Source: Oxyruncus cristatus (Eukaryota > Chordata > Aves > Passeriformes > Cotingidae). From it: 64,000 bases of DNA. Below the pieces are notes generated by a model. That model made no database searches and had not been told where the DNA came from. It saw only the letters and a program-made list of their open reading frames with translations. Location: contig VXAY01004351.1 in assembly GCA_013399855.1 (NCBI GenBank), positions 68,973-132,972 of the forward strand, read 5' to 3'. The position numbers were made by a program, and so were the translations under genes. Below, one piece after another: positions 10,948-21,531 of this stretch (the first letter of the stretch is position 1; every line of letters begins with the position of its first letter).

Positions 10948-11363
10948 GGGAAGGGACTGGAGCACAGGTCCTGTGAGGACAGGCTGAGAGAGCTGGAGGG
11001 GCTCAGCCTGGAGAGGAGGAGGCTCAGGGGAGACCTCATCACTCTCTACAACCCCCTGACAGAAGCGGGGAGCTGGCGGGGGGTTGGTCTCTTCTCCCAA
11101 GAACCATCAGGACAAGAAGGTCTTAAGCTGTGCCAGGGGAGATTTAGGTTGGATATTAGAATGAAATTTTTTAGAGAGAGAGTGCTTAGCCATTGGAATG
11201 AGCTACCCAGGGAGGGGGTGGAGACACCATCCCTGGGGGTGTTTAAGGTGACACTGGATGTGGCATCAGTGCCATGGGCTGGGTGACAAGGTGGAGTTGG
11301 GTCACAGGTTGGACTCGATGGTCTCAGAGGTCTTTTCCAACCTCGCTGATTCTGTGATTCTGG
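10948..11363 (+). mobile_element. CR1 LINE 3' fragment
   Basis: A long, well-preserved 3' end: GGGACTGGAGCACAGGTCCT, CTCAGGGGAGACCTCATCAC, GGTTGGATATTAGAATGAAA, TTGGACTCGATGGTCTCAGA and a terminal CTGATTCTGTGATTCTGG. Confidence 0.9.
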
Positions 11364-12888
11364 CTGCTGGGGTGGCTTCCTGCATCTCCAGATTCCCCTG
11401 TCCCAAGGGACGCCATGGCTGCAGGTGCCCACACAGGCACGCTGCTCCAGCAGAGCAGGAAGGATGCTGATGTTTCTAGGAACGCTGCTGCACAGGCTCT
11501 GGATGCCACGGACAGAGGGATCACTGGAGCATGGTGGGAGAGGGGCTGCTGATGGAATTTTGGATGCTGATGACCACAGCACACGGGGGAACTGGCTGGT
11601 GGGAGCTTCAGAGCAGCAGCACAGTAACAAGGGGAGAAGAAGCAGCACACAAGGCGTCCTGACAGAGACCCACTTTCTTTGGCAAAGACTCGAGTTTCTT
11701 GCAAAACAGCAGCTGTGTGCTTTCACTGCGGGGTCACTGATAACATCACTCAGAAACAGGGGCTGCTCTCGGGCTTTGCACCACTGACAGCTCGGGGCAG
11801 AGGGGGTTGGCAGCAAATCTGGGCCCCCTGGACACGGCCCTGTGAATGCTGATAGCGAGGCCCAGGGTGGGACCTGGCCTGGGCAGAAAGGTGTGGAGGA
11901 GAGAAGCCTCTGGGTGCTCAGGGGAGATAACATCTGTGAGAGGGGGCTGCTCCCTCCACTGCCTCCCAGATTCTTTAAGGGCAGGATGACAACAGGATAA
12001 CATCAGTCTGAGACACGCTGGAGGGGCATTAACTCTTCAGGTGCTGAGACTGGCTTTAAAGGCATCAGCAGCTTCCCAACTGGGCCAGGACAGCACCACC
12101 ATCAGCCTCGCAGATGCGGGACCAAGGTCTGGCTGCCTCCACCTTTCCCATCCCTCTTTCCTGCCTTTCTCCCTGAACAGAGGGATGGGCCCTGCAGTGC
12201 CTGTTCAGTGAAGTGCAGCAGCAGCAGCAGCTCAGCAGTCTGAGCTCTGGGGCTGTGGCAGCTCAGCCGCCGGGGCGGTGGAAAGCCCCGGCTCCGCTCG
12301 GGTCCTGCACACCACAGAGCAAACAAAGCCCACAGCTCGGCTCCCAGCCCACACAGCTGCTCCAGAGAACCAAAACCAACCTGGTGCTCCGTGGCCAGCA
12401 CAAACCTGAGCCTCCTCTGGGCCAGCAGGAGAGCGGCAGCACGAGCAGCGCGGTGCAAATACAGGGCTGAGAGGTCAGAGCCCAGCGGGGTCAGTCCCAC
12501 CCCGCTGCCTCCAGCACAGGCTGCTCACCCTGCTACACACCAGCTGTATTTGGCCATGTGGCATCAGGTCCCACAGGGCTGCTGGTGGCCATGGGAGTCA
12601 CCAGGAGCAGCACAGAGCAGGATCCAGCCACGGCACAGCCCCCGAGCTGAGCCTGGCTCAGCCCAGCCGGGCTCCGGGACAGAGGGGTTCCTGCCATGTT
12701 CCAGCATGACCTGAGCACCAGCCACCCCCACACACCAACACTGCTCTGCTGCTGAACGAGGCAGCTTAGGCTGAGCTCAGCTGAGCCAAGGTGAGGTTTA
12801 GCAGCCAACACACCCCCTGAGCCACGGCTTGCCTGAGTGTAACAGCTGCACTCTGTCTGCTGGTAAAACCCCCAAATCTGGCCTGTGT

Positions 12889-13146
12889 GGAATCCCAGAA
12901 TCTCCTGAGTGAGGAGGAACCCACAAGGATCATGGAATTTAATCCCTGGCCCTGTTCAGGACACCCCAACGATCCCCCCCTGTCCCTGAGAGCGTTGTCC
13001 AAACCCTCCCGGAGCTCTGGCAGCCTTGGGGCTGTGCCTACTGCCCTGGGGAGCCTGGTCAGTGCCAACCACCCTCTGGGGGAAGAACCTTTCCCTGAGA
13101 TCCAACCTGACCCTGCCCTGACCCAGCTCCAGCTGCTCCTTCGGGT
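12889..13146 (-). mobile_element. CR1 LINE 3' fragment
   Basis: The reverse complement of a CR1 end, with GGAATCCCAGAATCTCCTGA, CCCTGTTCAGGACACCCC, GTTGTCCAAACCCTCCCGGA, CACCCTCTGGGGGAAGAACC and ATCCAACCTGACCCTGCCCT. Confidence 0.85.
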
Positions 13147-13263
13147 GAGACTCAAGCTGGCCAAGCTTTGGCTCCAAACCCAGGTGTCCAGAGCCGGCCC
13201 TCCCTGCAGCCATGGAAACCAAACTTCACCAACTCCGGAGAAATTACATTTCTCCTTCAAAGG

Positions 13264-13347
13264 AAAGATAAGAAAATTGCATCAACCTCTATCTGAGCAA
13301 CCATGGCAACTTGTTAAATTAGGTCAAGATGTGGGGGCAGATAAGGT
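13264..13347. promoter_or_regulatory. Candidate intronic enhancer core: GATA motifs around an RFX-like half site
   Basis: AGATAAG (13266-13272), CTATCTG near 13290, CCATGGCAAC (13301-13310, an X-box-like half site) and CAGATAAGG (13339-13347) occur within 84 bases just after a CR1 fragment. Motif presence is seen; function is inference. Confidence 0.3.
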
Positions 13348-16047
13348 AGCTTTGAGAAGCTCTCAGAGCTGCTGAAGAACACATCAAACACCAAGAACAC
13401 ACCAAACACCAACGGAGCTTCCGCCAAAATGCACCTTCTCAGCCCAGCCTGCGCCTCCCGGGGCAGATACCATCAGAGATGTGCTGTGACAGGGCACTGG
13501 GCCACCTCCCTGGGCCACCACCACGAAAACAGGCCCCTGGTAACAAAACCTGAAAAATATTGTCGGGTTCTCAACCAGTAGAAAGGCCTGGAGATGAGGA
13601 TGTGATGGCCCAGCCCTACACGGCGCCTTTGGGGGCTGGGTGTGGGCTCAAGGAATCTGCCCAGGGAGAAATGGAACATGGGGGTCTTGTCTGGGGACCC
13701 TGGGCTGTCAATCCCCTGCTCGGCTCGTTTGGAGGCTCCACCTCCTCCCCAGAGCCACAGCCAGAGCCCAGACACCGAGTTCCTCTGCTGGAGCTGCGAG
13801 ACAGCACTTCCTCCCCCGAGCAGAGGAAAAGGAGTGTAGAGCAAAGCAAAGAAAGCACCAAAAGCTCTGCCTGAGTCCCCCACTCCTTGCTCAGCTGGCC
13901 CAAGACAGCCCTCAGCAGTTCTGGGCAGCCTGAATGGCATTTTCTGGCAGAAATCCATCAGCACAGAGTTTGAGAGTGCCCAGTTCTCCTCTGGTTTGTA
14001 ACACAACACGTCCTCACTCGCTCTCACAGCTCTCACAGCGACCCAGCTCTGCTCTGCACCCACCCCTGGCACGGAAAACTTAAGGTGCTGACAGGCCAGA
14101 AGGCTTGAAAAGGATCAGAGGACACCTCTGGGGTCATCTGCCTGCAAAGATCACCTGTCCAGAGACCATTCCCAATGGCAAAAGGATTATGGTTGTATGA
14201 GGACTGAATATTGCTCAGCAGCCTTTGGAGAGAGCAAGCAGAGCCCCAGCCCAAGGATCTCTGAGTGATCCTGGGTTTTCCTCTCCACATTTAAAGACTC
14301 TTTTAAGTGAAGCAGTGCAAATACAAATAAAAAATCAGGCCTTCTCACTTAGGGATCACACAGAAGTGCCTGGGCCAAGGGACGATCTTCCCAGCTCAAA
14401 AGGGGGTTTAAAATGAGGTGAGGGAAAATGTTACACTGCACAGAGGGTTTGGAATTGTGCTCTGGCATTGCAGGAACCCGAACCCCCCTTCCTGGCGGCA
14501 CCAGTCCAAGGACAGCCTTTGGGGTGCTAATATTCCCTGGAAAAGCACAGGGTCCAGCCTCTGACTTCAGCTCCTGCCTCTCTGCGGGGGTGGTTCTTTT
14601 CCACTCTTTTCCATGAGCTACAGCAAATGTGGAGGGAAACATCCAGCTTGGAAAACAGAGCTGCTAGTTCCGCCAGCACCTCCGTGCCTCAGTTTCCCCA
14701 GATGTTAAAATTCATCCAGTGCTCCTTCCCAGGCACTGGATACCCAAAGCACTTCCAAAGGCATTCCTGGGAGGAAATGGGAATTAAAGTTGCAAGCCGC
14801 CGTCACGGGTCTCTTTTTTCAGGAGCAGCAATTTCCACAGCACAGCAGAGGATAAGGACCCGGGCACGGTCCCTCCTACCCCTCCTGCCTCTTCCCACCA
14901 CGTCCCCCAAGCCACAGTCCTTTCAGGAGCAGCAGAGCCCACTCATGTTTTCTATCGACTTGGTTTGGTCTCACTGAGCAGGCAGGGCTGAGCTTTCTTT
15001 CTAACTAAAGCTACAGCAACAAACCACTTCCTTTTTCACACTCCTAAAATTATCTCCCCACCTCTCCTGCCTTCTGCCCCTCTCCCCACCCTCACAAAAA
15101 GCTCGAGATCAGCCCTAAGATGAGCCGAGCGTGGGAGGTGATTTCAGGCACGGTCACATCTCAGGATCTGCTCTGAACCTGCTGATCCTTATCTGCACAA
15201 ACTCTTTCCACCAGCTGCTCCCAGCTGGGGCAGGAGAGATCAGTGTGTGCAGAGCAAGGGGAGCTGGGCAGCAACTGCCCCGAGTTGCACTCGGAGCACA
15301 GGGAAAAGCCATGGAAAGGATGAGCTCAGTTTTAGCTGGAAGCCCCATCCCACCAAGCCTCTCCCCGTGGAGATGCCAGATTGCTGCAGGGCTGTCACAG
15401 CACAGGAGTTTCCATGGCCTATCACCTTCTCATCTCTCCCAGAGCAGGGAATGGAAAATGTTCGGGACTGCTCTGGGACTGCTCTGGCACCATCCCAGCC
15501 CTGCCTCACGCCGAGGTACGCAGCAAAAGCAAGTGAATCCTCGGGCCTGAAGGGGAGAAGATCATTCCCATCCCACACAGCAACGCTGGGGACGAAGCTG
15601 CTCCTGCCCGAGGGGGGGAAACCACAAGTGGCCAACACAGTGTCAGAGGGGGAATGTGGGCTCTCCACCACCCTGAGCTCCCAGGGATCCAACCAGACAG
15701 CAGCTCCTTCCAGCCCCAGCCAGGGGTAAATGAAACACCAGGCCTTCCCCCAGCCAGGTCCCACGTCCTGCAGGAGCTGGGGAACCCCACACCCGGAGGA
15801 GCTGCAGCCCTGGGGGTTCTGTGCCCTCAGGTGTGCCTGATGCACGTGGCTGACCCCAGAGACCCCCAAACCCCTCCCTCACAACCCCCTGAACCAGCAC
15901 CACAGACTCTGGGCACTCCAGAGGCCCCAGACCCGCCCCTCGCAGGCCACTGTGGCCGTGGGCACCCAGAGGCTCTGCCCCGCCGTGCTGGGGATGATCC
16001 TCCCCAGGTGCTCTGCAGGGAATTCCCAGGGAATGGGGAATCCCTAC

Positions 16048-16308
16048 CTGTGTATCCAGCCAGGGCAGCAGCAGGAATGACAGGCTTGTCCTTGTTCATG
16101 TCAGCCCGATCCCGAACATAGTCCTTGAAGGTGCCCTTGGGCTTGTGGCTGGGCAGGGTGGTGGGATAGTCCTCGGAGTCGAAGCTGTCGTAGGACGGGA
16201 CGCGCTGCAGGCTCTGGAAGGAGGACTGGCTGCTCCAGGACTGCGTCAGCCGGTCACAGCTGTCATAGCTCTCGATGCTCTCGAAGGAGTCCTGGCCTCC
16301 CAGTTTAC
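16048..16308 (-). CDS. ETS1: ETS1 exon 6 (classical exon VII): serine-rich autoinhibitory region, alternatively spliced in the family
   Basis: 261 bases (87 codon equivalents), phase 1 to phase 1, residues 244 to 330. It contains [17 protein letters not shown], the serine-rich region, then [29 protein letters not shown], which forms inhibitory helices HI-1 and HI-2. In mammals, calcium/calmodulin-dependent kinase phosphorylates Ser251, Ser257, Ser282 and Ser285 to strengthen autoinhibition; all four serines are present at matching positions. Skipping of this exon is a known ETS1 splice event that yields a constitutively DNA-binding short isoform, and its 261-base symmetric length allows that here. 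Small changes ([22 protein letters not shown]) relative to human fit avian divergence. The acceptor is TCTCCAG and the donor GTAGGG. Confidence 0.98.
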
Positions 16309-19300
16309 CTGGAGAGCAGGAACAGCAGGTGAGAGGCGACGGACGGCACAGGAGCTTCACCTGCCTGCTGGGCAGGCAACTGCTGCTGCCCCGCCATGCC
16401 TGGTCTCCACAGGAAGAGCAGCCTGGACCTGGAGCTGAGATCAACCTGGACCTGGATTCAGCCCCCTGGAAAACTTCAGAGAGAGACAGAGGCAAAACCC
16501 CAAATCCTGCCTCTCTCTCCCCAGGGCTGGTGCCCAGGGCTGACTGGAAATGGTCCTCCTCCTTCAAAAAGGCACCATCAGAGAAATGGTCACTTTACAT
16601 TTTCAATACTGAGTTCAGGTGCCTACACATGGGCACTCCAGGGCCTCTTTATTCAGAGGGTGGGGAGGCCCTGGCACAGGTTGCCCAGAGAAGCTGAGGC
16701 TGCCTCATCCCTGGAAGTGTCCAAGGCCACGCTGGACAGGGCTTGGAGCACCCTGGGCTGGTGGAAGGTGTCCCTGCCCATGGCAGGGGGTTGAAACAAG
16801 GTTTAAGGTCCCTCCCAACCCAAACCATTCTGTTACTTTATGATTTCTGTGATTCTCTTCCTGCTGAAGGATATCGGGGTCCCCAATAAATCCCCTGTTC
16901 CCTCTGATCAGGCCCATCCACGGGCACTGCACCAGCTCCTTTACTTTTGATGCTTCCTCCAAAACTCCCCAGCAGCCCTTCCTTGCCATATGTTACAGGC
17001 AACTTCCACCCCCAAATCCCCAAGGAGCAGCAGATTTGATGGAGGAGGAGAGCAAAGGGCCGAGAGCTCAAACAGCTATTTTCCCAGTTCTGGTAAGGTG
17101 AGCACAGCTGGATTGTATCAAAGCTGCTCCCTGGGGTATTTTTAGTAAAAACCAGAACATGAGAGGCCAGATCCTCAGCAGTGCTGATTTACACCCACTG
17201 AAGACAGCAATACACGCTCTGTACTTAAAACAGAGCTAAAAAAGGAGCCAAAGAACAAACTGAAGCTGCTCCTCTGATCTCCCTCACGCTGCTGATTGCT
17301 CAACATCTTTACTGACAAACTGCGAGCGTAACAGGATCATTCAAGTTCACTAATTTCCCAAACCAAGCTAAAAACAGCTGCTGGGATTGTGCAAGAGCTC
17401 CTGGAGAAATTTCCATTGGCAGAGCCACCCGCAGCCTGGGCCTGGATAGCGAATCCCAGGGGAAGGGGAACGTGGAAGGGTGCTGGCACACTCCCCTAAA
17501 CATTTGTTGGGTTGTAGTTTGAAGAGCACTTGCTGTGAAAAGACTCAACTAATGAAGGCTCTGCCCTGATTGCTGGCCTGGAATCCTTGGATGTTTGGAT
17601 CCATTGGTATATCCATGTTTCAAGCTCCTTTTTGTTTTTGTTGCTTTTATTTTTTTTTGAGGATTCCACAGGATACACTTCAATGCTGTCCTGACTCCTG
17701 CTAAAGGAGAACAACACTGCTGTGTGTGCACACTAATTGGCATAACCAATCCCCTGAGCAGTCCTGCAGCACAAGCAAGGTCTTGAAAACCTGACAGGGA
17801 TGTGGTTTGTGTCAATCCATTGAAAATTCACCTCAACTTGGTCTAACTGAAAAAACCATGCCTTGCACTAGCCCAGGAGAAGCTTTAAAGAGTTTGACAG
17901 CTCCACTTTCCAGCCAGGAGCCCTCTCTGATAAGGCAGAATGAAACAACTCCCATGGGACCACAGAATTCACTCCTAAAACCCCAACAAAAGACAATGGA
18001 CTGGAAAACCCTCTCCCCGAGTGATGCTCAAGGGCCTGGCTTTGTGAGACACTCAACTTTCAAGATAATGCAAGGTAAAGACACACATAAATATAAATTA
18101 ACTGGGCTCTGCTTCACATTAAAGCTTCTTTCCAGCCTTCTGGGAGGATTTCTGCCACCAAAAGCCCTTTCCAGGGCTGAACTGTGTGTTAGTGCGAGCA
18201 CAGCCTGTTGGAATCATTGTATCAAAGTCTTTGCTAATAAGAGCATTAAGGGCTCTTCCCTCCCCTGAAACCATTTTTAGGTTTGCCACCGAGGCACAAT
18301 TGCAAAAGCCTTCCTGGATCGTTGCATTTCGAGGAGAATTATGAAATCACCTGTGTCAAAGAAAAGGTCAAGGAAAGGGAAAGGCACTGACGAAATTCAG
18401 GCAGAAAAACCACCACAGAAAGAGGGGTCGACCCCAAATTGTAACCCTGCCGCCCTCCTGGCTCAGCCAGGTCACCTCTGTCAGGAGGAGAGGTAACAAC
18501 ACAAATAATAACTTCCCTGTCGGATTGGAAGAAGAAAGAGAAGCTTCAGATGAGCCGCTCTGAGCCAGGATGTGCAGTGCAGAGCTGCAAAGGGGAGGCA
18601 GCAGACCCTCAGCCCTCAGAGCTGAGCCACGGGTTTACACGTGACACACCAAACCTGGCTCACAGCAACACGTCAGCACGATCAGTCTGAGGCTTGGGGA
18701 CACCTGGATTCCATTCAGGGGGTTGTGGCAGGTCAGATCCCTTCCCTGTGCCTCAGGTACCCTACCTGGAACCGGGAGATAGTTTGTCAGTCACTTTGTC
18801 CATGACTTGGAGCTCTGTGGATTCCTATTTTGCTCTGATGGAGACTGGGAGTCAGATCCTCACCCTGCACCGAGTGATGTGGCTGCAAAGCACTGGGGCA
18901 TCTGGGCCCCATGTGTTCTGAGTTTAACAATATTAACTGGAAAGGGATTTGGGCTCAGATCCCCTAAAGTGCTCAGGTGTTTAAATCCCATCATCTCGAA
19001 CAGGATTCATGTACCCCTAACTCTTTGGAGGTGTCAGGCTGTAGCAGGAGGATTCAGGGGGTCCTTCAGCTCTGCTGCTGCCTCAGCCCCTGACAATCTG
19101 CACCTCCTGACAAAGCCCAGGGCTTGGATTCAGCAGAATATCCATGGACATAATGGATAAAGATTTTGGATCATCGAGTGTAAAACTCTTCAGAGCCCTG
19201 GACAGTAATTCCTGATGAGAACTTGTGAAGAATTCGTGGGGCTTTTGCCTGGGCTCCTAAAAACTGGGATTTATACAACCGCCCAGCAGTTTGTCCTCCC

Positions 19301-19608
19301 CAATAACCTTACAGCTGATTGCAATTTCACCCGAGTTTGGCATCAAAGCCTAGCGCCAGAAGTGCCACATTTTTGTAGATGTTGTAAAAACAGGCGGTGG
19401 AGGAGAGAAAAGAAAGACCTTCTTCGAGTTTTCCCTGGAGAGAAAGGCAGGGAGGGCTCAAAGCCACCAGGGAATCCAGCTGCAGAGGGCACACGTGTCG
19501 GGAAATGGCTCCCTGGTGACATCCCCCACAGGAGGGGAGGCAGCGCTGACGTTTTCTGGGGAGAACAGGAAGAACCCAAGCAAATCCCGGGTTTAAACCC
19601 AGCTTTAC
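16309..19608 (-). other. ETS1 intron 5
   Basis: 3.3 kb between exons 6 and 5. It holds one CR1 fragment (16655-16855). The rest is repeat-poor and somewhat more AT-rich (about 17100-18400) than neighbouring introns. No gene or RNA is recognisable. Confidence 0.95.
16655..16855 (+). mobile_element. CR1 LINE 3' fragment
   Basis: It has the shared avian CR1 tail: GGTGGGGAGGCCCTGGCACA, GTTGCCCAGAGAAGCTGAGG, GGTGTCCCTGCCCATGGCAG and CCAACCCAAACCATTCTGTT. Confidence 0.9.
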
Positions 19609-19857
19609 CTCTGCTGGCACGTCCCATGCACATGTTGTCAGGTGTCACCACCTCCTGCTTGATGGGGAAATAGTCTGTCTGCAGCGGGTCCGTGGGCAGC
19701 GGGTCCCGCAGGATGACCGAGGGATAGTCGCTCTCGTACTTGAGGGACAGCAGCTCCTCTGAGCTGATGGGGTGCAGGGTCTGGTAGGATTCTGTGATGA
19801 AGCTGGGCTCGGAGAACTCAGAGGGAGGCACACACTGGGCATGTTCAATGCCATAAC
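19609..19857 (-). CDS. ETS1: ETS1 exon 5: acidic transactivation domain with SUMO motif
   Basis: 249 bases, phase 1 to phase 1, residues 161 (split Ser) to 243. It begins [19 protein letters not shown] and ends [10 protein letters not shown] plus one base. This is the transactivation domain of ETS1, rich in Glu and Asp. The sumoylation consensus IKQE (Lys227) is intact, followed by VVTPDN. Compared with human as recalled, the [15 protein letters not shown] stretch has gained prolines (PLPTDP and YFPIKQ where human has PLQTDT and YFAIKQ), so this loop is diverging faster than its flanks. The acceptor is CCACCAG and the donor GTAAAG. A start inside the adjoining intron would give a longer open frame, but splice sites and homology set the borders given. 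Confidence 0.97.
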
Positions 19858-20126
19858 CTGGTGGCAGAACAGGAACATCAGAAAAAAGTCCCCAAAGCTC
19901 AAAGAAACCTGAGCACCCACTCAGTCCCTTTCCGGCCTCCCCATCCACAGCGGTGCCTCTGGATATGAAATACCTGGCACAATTGGGAACTAGTTTTGGG
20001 AAAGGTTTCTAAAAGCTGCAGAGGTGGTTTCTAAAAGCCTTTTGGCCGAGGTTTGTAAACCTGCCCTATAAACGCAGTAATTTACCGAAATTTAAAAAGG
20101 CTTCCTCAGCCATCACCAATGTGCTT

Positions 20127-20473
20127 CCCCTGAGGAGAGCTGCCAGAGGGAAGGAACTGGAAAATCATGAAGGATGGAATCTCACAAAGGAGTTATGGGG
20201 AAAAACTGTTTCACTGATGACTGTAGTAGGTGAACCCTTTCCACAGTCACCTCTCCTCACTGCCAGAGCCTGGAATCCTGATTCTCAGAATCATGGAATC
20301 ACAGAATCCTAGAATCCCAGACTGGTTTGGGTGGGAAGGGAAATTAAAGACCATTTTTTTTCACACCCTGCCATGTCAGGGACACCTTCCACCAGCCCAG
20401 ATTGCTCCAAGCCCCGTCCAACCTGGCCTTGGACACTTCCAGGGATGGGGCAGCCACAGCTTCTCTGGGCAAC
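20127..20473 (-). repeat. Arm A of a 350-base inverted duplication
   Basis: This segment reads as the reverse complement of 33243-33590. It comprises a non-CR1 part (20127-20285) plus the 3' part of a minus-strand CR1 (20286-20473). Within the non-CR1 part there is an exact run of about 70 bases starting at TCTCACAAAGGAGTTATGGG. Overall identity by eye is above 90 percent. Confidence 0.93.
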
Positions 20474-20530
20474 CTGTGCCAGGGCCTCACCACCCTCACA
20501 GGGAAGGATTTCTCCCCTAACACCTCATCT
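20286..20530 (-). mobile_element. CR1 LINE 3' fragment
   Basis: The reverse complement of a CR1 tail: ATCATGGAATCACAGAATCC, ACTGGTTTGGGTGGGAAGGG, CCTTCCACCAGCCCAGATTG, GGGCAACCTGTGCCAGGGCC. Confidence 0.9.
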
Positions 20531-20546
20531 AAAGAAGAAGAGAAGA

Positions 20547-21000
20547 GCAACCAGGCTGGTGAAGGGACTGGAGCACAAGCCCTATGAGGAGAGGCTGAGG
20601 GAGCTGGGGTTGTTCAGCCTGGAGAAGAGAAGGCTCAGGGGAGACCTCATCGCTCTCTACAACTCCCTGACAGGAGGGGGGAGCCAGGTGGGGGTTGGTC
20701 TCTTCTCCCAGGAACCAGCAGTAGGACAAGAGGGCTCGGCCTTAAGCTGTGCCAGGGGAGGTTTAGGTTGGATATTAGAAAGAAATTCTTTCCAGAGAGG
20801 GTAATCAGCCCTTGGAATGGGCTGCCCAGGGAAGTGGTGGATTCTCCATCCCTGGAGGTGTTTAAGATGAGGCTGGACGTGGCACTGAGTGCCATAGTCT
20901 GGGAACCGCGGTGGTGTTGGATCAAGGGTTGGACTTGATGATCTCAGAGGTCCTTTCCAACCCGTCTGATTCCATGATTCTATTCTATGATTCTATTCTA
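20547..21000 (+). mobile_element. CR1 LINE 3' fragment, well preserved
   Basis: It runs from GAAGGGACTGGAGCACAAGC through AGCCTGGAGAAGAGAAGGCT, GGTTGGATATTAGAAAGAAA and GGTTGGACTTGATGATCTCA to a terminal ATTCTATTCTATGATTCTAT. It sits back to back with the minus-strand copy just before it. Confidence 0.93.
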
Positions 21001-21453
21001 AATCTCTCCTCTTCAGGTCAGCTGAGGTTTTTAGCTGGTTCATCAAACACCTCCCAGGTTTCAAATGTGCTTACAGAACATCTCCAAACCCATGGCAATG
21101 GGAAGTGCAGGAGTGCAAACTGAGGACTCATCCCTTTCCTTGCTAAGCTCCTTCCTAGCCATCCAGAATCAAGCCTTCTTCCCCCCACTACCTTCCTTTT
21201 CAAATATGGTTTTAACATATTTGAAACACTCCCAGTACTCAGGAGTGTTGAGGTCTCTCTCAAGGTCTGCTGAGCTACAGCTTCAAACAAATACCGCTTG
21301 CCAAATCAGACACCAAAAATTCAGGTGGCCCCCAAAATAAACCCTAAACCCAACATGACTTTGCACAAGTCCTCGTGTGATGCAGACAAATCTCCCCCAG
21401 AAGGCACTTCCATGCCTGGAAGCGCTGGAATGCCACTGATAATTGGGACTTAC

Positions 21454-21531
21454 TAACGAAGTAGTCGGAGGTGTAGCGGGATTCAGGATATGTCGTGTTC
21501 GCTCCGTTTGCTGGGTACGGTTTTACCTCTT
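21454..21531 (-). CDS. ETS1: ETS1 exon 4: short linker to transactivation region
   Basis: 78 bases, phase 1 to phase 1, residues 135 (split Glu) to 160. It reads [12 protein letters not shown], then [14 protein letters not shown], and the last base A joins GT of exon 5 to give Ser161. It was found by homology because it is too short to stand out as an open frame. The acceptor is TCTTTGCAG and the donor GTAAGT. This exon belongs to the loosely conserved region between the Pointed domain and the acidic activation domain. Its [11 protein letters not shown] core is conserved while the preceding residues vary among vertebrates. It is one of the exons enclosed by the inverted repeat pair described in the findings. 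Confidence 0.96.

Larger units (their letters stand above)
5985..16047 (-). other. ETS1 intron 6
   Basis: A 10 kb intron between exons 7 and 6. It contains a diverged tandem duplication (6531-7006), an AAT microsatellite (7157-7248), CR1 fragments (10357-10565, 10948-11363, 12889-13146) and a GATA/RFX-type motif cluster (13264-13347). The stretches 7249-10356, 11364-12888 and 13348-16047 have many open frames but none resembles a known protein; I see no further genes or RNAs there. Confidence 0.9.
19858..21453 (-). other. ETS1 intron 4
   Basis: 1.6 kb between exons 5 and 4. It contains one arm of the large inverted duplication (20127-20473) and two CR1 copies placed head to head (20286-20530 minus, 20547-21000 plus). 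Sequence at 19858-20126 and 21001-21453 shows nothing recognisable. Confidence 0.95.
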
